A DNA stretch of 64,000 nucleotides from Bugula neritina. Lineage: Eukaryota; Bryozoa; Gymnolaemata; Cheilostomatida; Bugulidae. Below the pieces are notes generated by a model, which was given only the letters and a program-made list of their open reading frames with translations, made no database searches and was not told where the DNA came from. Positions within the stretch are counted from its first letter, which is position 1. Every line of letters starts with the position of its first letter. The translations under genes were made by a program, and so were the position numbers. Positions 11,321-21,197 of this stretch are shown here, one piece after another. Where the stretch lies: assembly GCA_964035545.1 (NCBI GenBank), contig OZ037772.1, positions 583,501 through 647,500 on the forward strand, read 5' to 3'.

Positions 11321-14265
11321 GACATTGCTGAATATGAAAAAGTCACTTGAGAATTCATGTAATCTAAATACAGCATGGCTATTGGCAAGACTTGCCCCAA
11401 TCAAACTGTTTCAATTGGATATAAGTCCTTCTACACATAACTGCCCCAGCTGGAGTAGCTTTAATGTAAGAAAATTGGTTTCCACAGAAGATAATAAAAG
11501 ATCAGTCATTGGGTATTGCCCAATGATTAATGCACCATCAACAGATCCATCAACAATTTATACAATCCTTCTGCAGCTAAAGAAAACTATGAAAGTTTTT
11601 AATCAGAAACATTCAGTAATTACATTTGACCAAGCTATCTACAAGATTGCCAAAGAGATTCAATGGAACAAACCAACTGAATTTTCAAACACAATAATTC
11701 GAATGGGCGGTTTTCATATCTTGATGAATTACATGGCAGCACTTTGCAAAATGGTAAAATCAAGCGGCCTCGCTCAAGTTCTTGTACACAGTGATATATA
11801 TTCTGAAGTTACAGTGAAACAGTTGCTATGTGGTAAGCATTATAACAGAGGTGTACGGGCAAACAAGATTTTGTATGAGGCAATATCAAGGCAGAAACTA
11901 AAATCTCTTTCGGAATGGCTTCAAGAAAATGATCAGTTTGACCCATTAGATTATCATACTATTTCTATTGATAACTTACGGGAATGGACCACTGTCGCAG
12001 ATAAAGTTGCTACTGCTATAAAAAGCTTGATTATGATACTAAATTAAAATCTAACCTTTCAATGTTCTGGAATTCCTACCTTCATGCAGTAGAAGACATG
12101 TTGGGATTTATTCGAGCTGAGCGTAGTGGCAACTGGCAATTATATTTGGACAGTATGCAGGCAATGCTACCAGTATTTTTGCGTATGATCGCACAAACTA
12201 CTCAAGGTGGCTGCCTATATACCTTATTGATATGCTAAATTTGCCTGAATCTGCTCCAAAAGTTTATGGAATGTTTGCAAAGAGTTCATTCACCATAAAC
12301 AGGACAGGAAAAAAAAATGCAGATATGGCTCCAGATCAGGTCTTGGAGCAAACTTTGAACCGAGACAGTAAAACATCTGGAGGTATTATTGGCATTAGCA
12401 ACCATGAAGAAGCTCGGACAAAATGGTTTTTGACTAGTCATATCAGAGCCCAACTGCTTTCTTTGCAAAAGGATTTTTGCCAAATAGCCTCACAGTCATC
12501 AACACTACACAAGGAAGACACAATCATTACAACTATGACGGATGAGATTGATATACAAGCAATTCTTTTTACATTGCAGCAGTTTGATGTTAAGTTGTTT
12601 AGCAATAATTCAACTAAACTTATTAATATTGCTACTGGAGTAAGTCCTGATGCTGAGACCTTCTTGTCAATAGTGACTGCTATGGCTCAGGGAGGAGAAA
12701 TGGCTCAAAAGTTTTTTCAAGATAGACTTTTGAATACAATAAAACCATTTTACACTGCTATTCACCGGCTTAAAATTCTTTCCTTTGACTTTGTGGCTAA
12801 ATCACTTCAACCAGCTATTAAACCAAATGTTCCTAAAATATCATTTGCTGAACTTCTCATAAGTGCGAAAAGTGCCAAAGATTTGCATACAGTTCTAGAG
12901 AAAGAAATTGGTCCCATTCCTCTTGCTCTATTTACTGAAAACGGACAGATGAGTAAAAACATGCAAATTGCAACTAATGCTTATTTTGGAACAGAAAGAT
13001 CTTGGAAACAGGGTCTCCAATGATAATAGTCAACTGTTCACCAACAAATTCTTATAGCTATGCTCTGAAGATGTTGGAAATATTTCTTGAATGTGGCAAA
13101 GGATATACAAGGGTTGATGTAATGTTTGACGTGTATTCTGAAACATCAATTAAAGCACAAGAGCGTATTAGACGGGGTGCCCAATAGATGTGTTCTATTT
13201 CCATTATTCATAACAACCTGCCTGTTCCTAAAAACTGGAGTGCTTTTCTGAGCAATATTCACAACAAAAATGAGTTGGTAGATTACATAGTAAAGGTGCA
13301 TGGAGTAGACATATTGAGAAAATTCCAGCTGGTACATTTTTAGTGTGTAGCGTCAAAGAAGTATGTGTTCTGCAAAACCATTATCGTTACAATTGTAACA
13401 AATTGACATCCAATCATGATGAAGCAGACACAAGATTAATCCTTCACGCAGCTGATGCACTGAGTGATAACAATTTGGTAGTAATAAGATCAGTAGATAC
13501 CGATGTTGCTATTATTGCGCTTAACATCATCTTAGTAATGTTTTAACTGAGCAGGCTAATAAAGATGTAGTAATCTTCGTTGGAATGGGGAGTCACAGAA
13601 GATATATATCTCTTTTTGAATTAGCCAAAAAAATCTACAAAAATTTCTCAAGAATCTGTTATCACACCATGCACTTACAGGTTGTGACTCAATAAGTTTT
13701 ATCTTCCGAATATCTAAAAAGCGTGCTTTGGAGGTATTTGAAAAGGAAAGCTATAATCTGTCTTTAGGTTCTAATGATTGGTCCCCAGTATCAGAAGAAA
13801 CATACTTAGAGTGTGAATGATTTGTCTCCAACCTATATGGTGCCGATGATGATATCACTGAAGCAATATTGGCTTTAAAAATGTCTCCAGTGAAGCACAG
13901 CTACCACCTAGTAGGAATTCTCTAGAATATCACGTGAAACGAGCCAATTATCAAGTTACACTTTGGCAACTTGCTTTTACACCTATTTTACTTCATCGGC
14001 CAATTTTTGACCATGGTTGGGATACTAACTTGGCTCCAATAAAATATGATTTTGAAAGCAACACAGATGTGATTTCAACAGCATGTAAATGCAAAAAAAG
14101 CAGGCTGTAAGAGTAAAGCATGCAAATGCAAGACTGATGATGAAATGCTGTGGTTTATGTGAATGTTTCGATTGCAACAACAAAAGTGGCCAGTCTTCTT
14201 TTTCAAACAGAGAGCCTGATTATGATGATGATGGCAACAAACACAGTTCTGATGAAGAATTATAA
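11321..14265 (+). pseudogene. Transposase with PIN/XPG-like nuclease and Cys-rich tail, multiply frameshifted
   Basis: Pieces in order: 11321-12047 (WLLARLAPIKLFQL, VIGYCPMINAPSTD, VITFDQAIY, IRMGGFH, YNRGVRANK); about 12051-12179 (FIRAERSGNWQLYLDSMQAM); a frame change near 12179; 12178-13023 (FAYDRTNYSRWLPIYLIDML, DQVLEQTLNRDSKTSGG); 13023-13187 (RVDVMFDVYSETSIKAQER); 13193-13340 (PVPKNWSAFLSN); 13343-13546 (NHDEADTRLILHAADAL, VDTDVAIIAL); then LTGCDSISF, LECE.FVSNLYG, EAQLPPSRNSLEYH, and a tail of CxC clusters (CKCKKAGCKSKACKCK, CGLCECFDCN) with an acidic end. Conserved acidic residues (VITFD; DQ..EQ; EADTR; DTD; GCD) suggest a DDE-type region followed by a PIN-like metal nuclease. At least five frameshifts or stops make this copy inactive. 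The normal N-terminus seems lost next to the left arm. Confidence 0.65.
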
Positions 14266-15227
14266 TATATTAAATTTGGTATATAAACGCTAGAGATAAC
14301 AAAACTTTGTAATAAAGCTTGATCTATTGTAAATTAAAATTTTAAATACTATCTTATTTATAAATAAATACAATTACAAATGTCTACCAATATCTGATAT
14401 AAAAGAGCATAGTAATTGCTTGTGATGCTGAAATCATAATATTACTTTTTTATGAACCATATTTTATGTTACTATACTTATGGATAAAAAAATCGAATAT
14501 TAGTGGTCTGTTAATTATTGCTGACACTCAATTTATACAGTAAATATTGAATATAAATACTTAATAGTATTGATCGTGATCAATTATTCAAAATAAGTCA
14601 ATAAGCTAATATAAATACACTAAGAATACATTTTTATCATGCTGATGTTGTTCCTATCAACAAACAGCAATATAATTGGGTAGAAATGCAATAATTTATA
14701 ACGGAGGAGATAACTCCCGTTTTATGTTTTTTATTTGTCATGGTTGGGAAAGATGTTATATAGTTCATAATGTAATGAAAATTGGAGAGCATTATTAGAA
14801 CACAATAGAGTATTTTCATACTAAAAATCAACATTCTAAATGCTAGAACAGAAAAGTAGCAGTTTAGAGAATATCCGGTATATGCAAAAAAGTAGTTTGT
14901 CATATTATAGGCTCCGCCCACTTTTTTATTTTTGGTCAAAACTTTTGTTAGAAAAATTTTCATATGTGTACAACATTCCTTGAAAATATTTTTAATGTCA
15001 AACTTAAACTACTCAGAAAATTAAATATTTAGAGTTCCATAGTCCCCCCTTGAAAAATGCTGAACCCCTGTATATCCACCCCTCTCACGAGAGAACCCCC
15101 CTAGATACAAAAAAGGTACTTGTAGATCTGAGATCAGTAGAATGTTGGCTTTGCAGTGATATATAGCAACAAAGGTTAGTATTGATGTGCTCCACCCGCC
15201 CATTTTTGCATGTTGGCACCCCCACTA
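14077..15227 (-). repeat. Right inverted arm of the large transposon
   Basis: Reverse-complement partner of 10115-11260, about 1151 bp. Its inner edge carries the last codons and stop (14263-14265) of the transposase-like gene, so coding sequence has been incorporated into the terminal repeat. The outer end is GGCACCCCCACTA. Confidence 0.9.
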
Positions 15228-15230
15228 TTC

Positions 15231-15238
15231 ATTTCTAG
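15231..15238. repeat. Candidate 8-bp target-site duplication, right (ATTTCTAG)
   Basis: Partner of 10110-10117. It is separated from the mirrored arm end (15227) by three bases, so the match is suggestive rather than clean. Confidence 0.4.
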
Positions 15239-15244
15239 ATGTGT

Positions 15245-15350
15245 CATATATGTTCTACAATTACAGTTTTATACATATGTCACAAATTACATTCAATTAC
15301 TTGAAAAAAATTAATTGATCACAACTAATTACAAATTACAATTTCTCAAA
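15245..15350 (-). repeat. TAATTACAATTAC-type dispersed repeat, copy 1
   Basis: The reverse complement of this stretch matches 41809-41905: both contain AATTGTAATTTGTAATT, then TTTTTTCAAGTAATTGAATG, then TAATTTGTGA. It is a short repeat found on opposite strands at two distant places, probably a MITE or an end of a larger element. Confidence 0.65.
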
Positions 15351-16662
15351 CCCTGGTGGTAATGGGTAATAACTGGCAGACTCAAATATCCTGTGTGGAA
15401 AAGTTTTTAGGGTTAGGTAATTAAAAATATTTTCTATTTGTTTTTTCATATTTCTAATTTTTGTCCCCAAAAATTGAGGGCTGAGAGTATGAAAGCTGTT
15501 GAAGGTGAATGGAATATTCTTAGCCTTCTGAACTGAGTTATCCTGCATGTACTGCACAATTTGTTAGATCATTTCCCAGAGTACACAGGTATGTAAATGT
15601 TGTATACAAGGGCTTTATAGATGTCTTGAGTATTGGTTTGTCTATTAGTTATTTTCGAGTTTACGAAAGACGATTCTTATAGTAAGTTAACTGCTTGGTG
15701 ACTTTCTCTCTAAGAATCAATAAGAATATTTTGGTCATAAATCACTCATTTTATATCTCAGTTTTTTGTGTGTTAGAAATAAAGATTAAATCGGCTCTCT
15801 ATAGTTAACATAGTAGTTTATTTAGTGGTAAATGAGCATCATACTCTACTTATGCACCAGAGTTGGTCACAAGTCTTGAGAAGGTGAAGTGCAAACTTCA
15901 TATATACTACTAGCTGTAGTGAGACAAAACTACTGCTACTGTTGCAGGCACACTCAGCTCTCATGTGCCTCACAGGCATCTCAAACATAAGACAGCGTAT
16001 GATGCTGTCGGAGACAACTCTCGAGTCTCTCCATCTATTCCTCACTACCTCTCACACGCTGCTCAGCACAAGGTCACACAGGTGTGAGCCATCACTTCCA
16101 GTGCCAACTTAACATATCCTTTTCATTCGTCAGCCAATCAGATCATCTCAAGTGATGCACCAATAATATATCACATTGTTGACTTGAGAAAGCAGGTGCT
16201 ACAGCAGGAGCCCTGCACCATCACTGGGCAATCTGACATGAGCTCACGGGTTTTCTCTTGCACTGCTATGTGTAAAGTAACAGTCTTCTTTTATACAATA
16301 TTAAGCTGTTAGTTCAGCATATAACTTGTCTCTATGGTTTTATATATAGTTTATAAGACCGTGCCTCTCATGTATGTTTCCAACATGGAGATAATTTGGC
16401 ATGTAATAATATGCTCCTGACTTTTCTGGCATCACCAGGAATGCTGACAGGCTTTGATATATTATATTATTAATCCATTTATTGCAAGACATAATAACCT
16501 GTACACCTTTTGTTTTGAGTATATTATTACAAGAACAATTTGTGTTTTTGAATGCATTTCATTTGACTTATTTATAAATTCAACAATAAATACCAAGGTG
16601 CCATGTTAATGATGTTGAGTTTCCTTGTAAGTCTTCTTGTCTGTGAAGGAAAAGAATGATAA

Positions 16663-16674
<12 letters not shown>
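15351..16674. other. Unassigned intergenic sequence
   Basis: No family-level coding, RNA gene or tandem array was recognised. Short open frames (15336-15557 and 15839-16045 on the minus strand) show no known motif and no convincing splice context. Confidence 0.6.
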
Positions 16675-16710
<36 letters not shown>

Positions 16711-16741
16711 AAATGAGTGTTTATAAAACGTTACTAGAGTG

Positions 16742-16800
<59 letters not shown>

Positions 16801-16812
16801 TATATATATATA
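16675..16812. repeat. Two (TA)n microsatellites
   Basis: TA runs at 16675-16706 and 16745-16812 flank a 38-bp spacer (AGTAAAATGAGTG...). They are simple sequence able to form cruciforms. No gene is nearby. Confidence 0.95.
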
Positions 16813-18203
16813 GTTATAAACATGCACGTACATAAAGAAAATAACATTCATGCGACTAGTAGTAAATACTGTTTAGTATAAGCTTCTACTAATTTTGCTA
16901 TGGTATGTAGCTGCATTATAATAAATAGCGAGTGAGTATACACTACTAAATGAATTGGTGGAGATCACAAAGCACTTTATAGTCGTTTATGCAAAAAAAA
17001 TTTCAGTTTAATATATGAAAGTTATAAAAATTATTTTAGAGAGAACATACACTAACTGAAAGCCAATTTTTTTTCAATAAAGTAAATCATAGACCTGCAT
17101 ACTTTGTGCAGGAAAGAAGAGAGAGCCACAAAGGAAGAGCCACGCCTACCATGTCCAATGAAAACAGACCTGTCATATTAAGTATATAGCTATACAGACT
17201 TGCTATACCAGATAAAAACAAACCTGCCATATTGCTCAAAACTGAACCTGCAGTACTGAGCAAAGAGCAACCAATCAAATATTCCAAGCAAAGAGGAAAC
17301 GATTCAGCATTGTGGAAAAACCTCTCCAGGCAGGATCAGCAAACTCCGACAGCTGAGCAAAGTTTTAGTTACAGAAAAGGAAGAATTGCCAAGTATTGTG
17401 ATGATTCAGTGAGGAAAACCGCAGGCTTACCTTGTTCTGGTAACCACCACACAACTGTGAAGAGAAAGGGCTGGAAAGCTACACAACTTTGAGAGATTTC
17501 TCATACAGACAGCTGTTCTATAAGAAGTGTTACATAAGAGTTGTGACTATTGACTATTATAGACAGGGTTGTAAGAATGTGGACACAGTTTTAGGATTTC
17601 CTATTTTAGGAATCCAATACTTTAGTCATGTTATGATAGCATTAACTTAGCAGAAGCTTTGGTGGAATTTGATATAATGCTTAATTACTACTCAAAGCAG
17701 AATAGTTTAGTATTTTTTTAAAAAAGGACATAATATTATATTTGTATTTTCTTATAAATAAATGTTTATTATACACACCAATCATGAAAGTCAATTCATT
17801 ATATGGTATACAAAATTACATCTGTAAATAAACATGTGCATGCTGCAGCTGAAGAATTACAAATAAAATGATAAGGAAACAAAACGTATTCAACTGGATG
17901 AGTCATCAGATGACATTGCTGTATAAAATGACGAATTAGGAAAAAGAAAGCCTGTGGAAACAAAGCAACACTGAACTACAACATGGCTAACAAATACTAG
18001 GTCAACAGAAATTATATCAAAACCAATGAATAAAATAACAAGAGGTGTAAAATGTCAATATAAGTACACATAGAAAAAATAGGTGATATACAGAATAAAA
18101 ACTAACAGTTTAATATTGATAAAGCTTTTCATTTTCACACAAACATAAAATCTTTACAAGGCATTATTGTATATATAACTATTTGTATTAGAAGAGAGAA
18201 ACA
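16813..18203. other. Unassigned intergenic sequence
   Basis: An open frame on the plus strand, 17232-17492, overlaps one on the minus strand, 17087-17287. Neither has a recognisable domain or good splice edges. The remainder is AT-rich. Confidence 0.55.
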
Positions 18204-18529
18204 ATATAATTTAGTATGCTCACATGGAACTATAGAAGGAAATGTCAGCTAGAAGAGGAAGGAAATGGAGGTCAAGGCCAGCAACGCAATGTCAAGGTCA
18301 ACTGGAAAAAAGTAGTTTAGGTCACGACTTGTCATTCTCAAACATGGCGGCTAGTTTGAGCACACTTTTGGACTAGAAGAGGAAGGAGGCGAGGAGACCA
18401 CAGAACTCTCTGGGGAGGGAGGTAAAACACGCTTCAGCTACAAAGCAAGAGTTGAAAAGAGAAATAATTGAAAAAAGTTGAAAATTTACTCAATTTGATC
18501 AAAAATGAACAGATATTAATAAAAAAAAT
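18204..18529. repeat. Dispersed repeat R1, copy 2
   Basis: Second copy of the repeat at 405-727, same orientation, with shared start (ATATAATTTAGTATGCTCAC) and A-rich end. It differs by scattered substitutions and one-base indels, consistent with independent neutral decay. Confidence 0.7.
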
Positions 18530-18753
18530 TCTACAGATTCTAAAGCTGCCATTCCAGGACAACTATAGCATATTATAATTATATTATCACTTCATTATAT
18601 AAAAATCATATTACATAATATATTATATTGTTTATATGCCATATTATCCTCATATTATAATATTATAATCATACTATATTATAAATATGGTATATTATTA
18701 TATTATACTATATCAATGTACATGACTTGCACCAAATAGATGCCACACGTTAC
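18530..18753. other. AT-rich spacer
   Basis: Dominated by ATTATAT/TATTATA runs. It probably includes intron or 3' sequence of the minus-strand gene that follows, but no further exon could be fixed here. Confidence 0.5.
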
Positions 18754-21157
18754 CTTTTCTGTGTTGGCAACTTGGGGCAGAACTCTTTTGGGTGGAAGGT
18801 CTGTAATAGATGGGGAAGAGATGATTTACCGCCCCTAGCAGAGGCGTGATGTCAGGAGAAGAATCCGAGGCTAAGTTACGACAACTTCTCATGGTGTTGG
18901 CGGCTTTGAGAGAGATAGCTCTGTCGTACTCCTTGCCTGAAGACAGGAAACGGGTCATTGTACTTCCATAAAGGAAACGTACATGAACTGTATCAGAAGC
19001 TCAAACTAACGTCTGTTAATAGTAATGGAAGATATAACAATCTTAATGAGAATTGAAGGCTCTATTAATAGTAATCATTAGATATCTGAATTTGAATTGT
19101 GGGAGGCTAACGCACTCACCCTGAGTAAACATCAGTTTGAACAGAGCACTGAGGTTATCTCCAATACTGTTGAGACTAGCTATAGCCTGGGAACACATTT
19201 CATATTGCAGCCACGGGTCTACCTTGGTGAATTTCATACCTCCCAACTGTAAAAAGACGACAGAGCGAATAAAAATGAATAACTGAACAGAGGATACATT
19301 CAATAACAGGTGATTGTCAGGTGGGTGATATTCACTACTGCTTCCCTCTGATCACGTTATGTAACAGTCAAATATGACATCACATGTCGACTCGCTCTGC
19401 ACTGGCTGTGACAAGCAGTGCTCCATACTCAGACCACCCACAGTCCAAGCACCTGGAGCACTGCCCACACATGGCAACAAGTGACAAGACAAAGTGCTGG
19501 GGATAACTAGCAATACAAAGAGAATAAACAGTCAGAGTATGAAGCTGGTACTCACCAGTTTGAAGGTGTTCCCAATACCATCTCTATAACTGGTTAGAAA
19601 GGATTGCATTGGTTGAGGACTCTGTTAACAGCACCATAAATATCCTCTTCAGCGTGGCAGTTGCCGGCACCTGCACAACATGAAATAATTACCACCTGCT
19701 ATCCGTTGACATATGTGAGACCAGTTGCTAGTGACATCAAATGACAGGTACTTGGTTAGCAAATTTATACAAAGATGAGAGTTCTACTGTCACTTGATCA
19801 AAGCTTCCGACACTCTTCGCCTAGTGTGACTCATAAATTATATATGACTTAGGCTAGCAGGTGAGCATGAGCTCATTTTATAAGCTATGTAGCTCAAAAC
19901 TATGCAAGCATCCTACCATAAAGAGACACCACTACACCGCACCATTAGTATGAGAGTCTTCATAAGAACTAAAGCTACACTCAAGCCCCACAAACATAAT
20001 AGAATATATCACATACACTTACTATTGCACATATAGTCTATGGGTGAGAGGGTTGCAGTTAGCTTCTCTGTAGATGTATGGATATATTGAGCAAGGGCAC
20101 CTTGGGCACATGCCATGGGCACATCTGTTGACAGCTGTCAAGTACATGGCAGTACATATTAATGCACTGCCTTATCTATGTTACCCAGTAGTGCCTGCAA
20201 ACAAATATGGAAATATTACTTAGGAAATGAGCAGAATTCTTTTTATTTTAGAGATTTTACATATTCTTACATTAACAAAGGCATAAATTTTGAACATCTA
20301 CATAAAATATTAGAGATATCTTAAATTTTTCTGCAAAATCTATAAGTTGAACACTAAAATACAAGTTTCTCCCCAACATAAAATGTCAACCATTGGAGAA
20401 TCTTCTGGCTCTATAAGTTTGTATCATGAGGATATATTTAATACGATGTTACGTGATTATATGGAGTTGTCATCACAATACAGAATAGTGATAGTTTTGA
20501 GTAACAAGTCTTATATTATTATATGAACTTATGGAGAAATAGCATCTTGGGAACATAGGCTTTACATTACTACATTACAATACATACACACGTATAACAG
20601 AAGTTGATTAAAATATTTGTATATTCCTATCCTAAAGATTTCAATATTTTTCAAGTCAGTTGGGTTTTACCTTTTATATGTACACTGTTCAGTGGAATGC
20701 TTCTTTTAAACAAACAAAGTGTTATTCAAACTCATTAATTTTAGTTGCCAAGGGAGATAAAGTTGCAGATAGTTTCTTTTCCTTTCAGATAAAACGTGTT
20801 ACATATGCACATGAATATGTTCAACTGATGATAGCAATTAAAATACAAATACCTTGCAACATAAAATAACACAACACCTGCAAAATACTGCTTACAATCG
20901 AATTTGCAGCTCTAACTGTAATATTGAGTCTACCCTGTGGTGTAATGGTAGCACGCTAGCGGGTGGAAAAGTATTTAATTAAGTTCTGGGTTTGAAAAGA
21001 AATTAGGACTCACCTGCTGACACTGCCTTGTGGCTCTCCAGAATGCTGCCAGCAGAGATTCTACACAACTCACACTGTTGAAGTTAAACACCTTCCTGCT
21101 CCCTGCATTGGTTGCTATAAACAGTACAGAGCTACACGTATGAGATAAGAGTGGACT

Positions 21158-21197
<40 letters not shown>

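Larger units (their letters stand above)
10115..15227. mobile_element. Large DNA transposon with 1.15-kb inverted arms around a transposase/nuclease pseudogene
   Basis: Two nearly identical arms, 10115-11260 and 14077-15227, lie in opposite orientation around a 2.8-kb unique core. The ends read TAGTGGGGGTGCC...GGCACCCCCACTA. ATTTCTAG occurs just outside both ends (10110-10117 and 15231-15238) and may be an 8-bp target duplication; the left end would then have lost six bases between two TAG triplets. The core encodes one long protein on the plus strand, broken by frameshifts and stops, and its C-terminus and stop codon lie inside the right arm. I recognise the protein as a type found repeatedly as uncharacterised proteins in cnidarians and other animals. 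An Academ-like origin (DDE transposase plus XPG-like nuclease) is my leading guess, not established. Confidence 0.75.

Noticed and set aside
17087-17492. Overlapping plus- and minus-strand ORFs of 60-90 codons
   Set aside because: No domain, no splice edges, and a length expected by chance over this much sequence.
20930-20999. Functional tRNA gene
   Set aside because: A- and B-box-like motifs exist, but the acceptor and anticodon stems do not pair.
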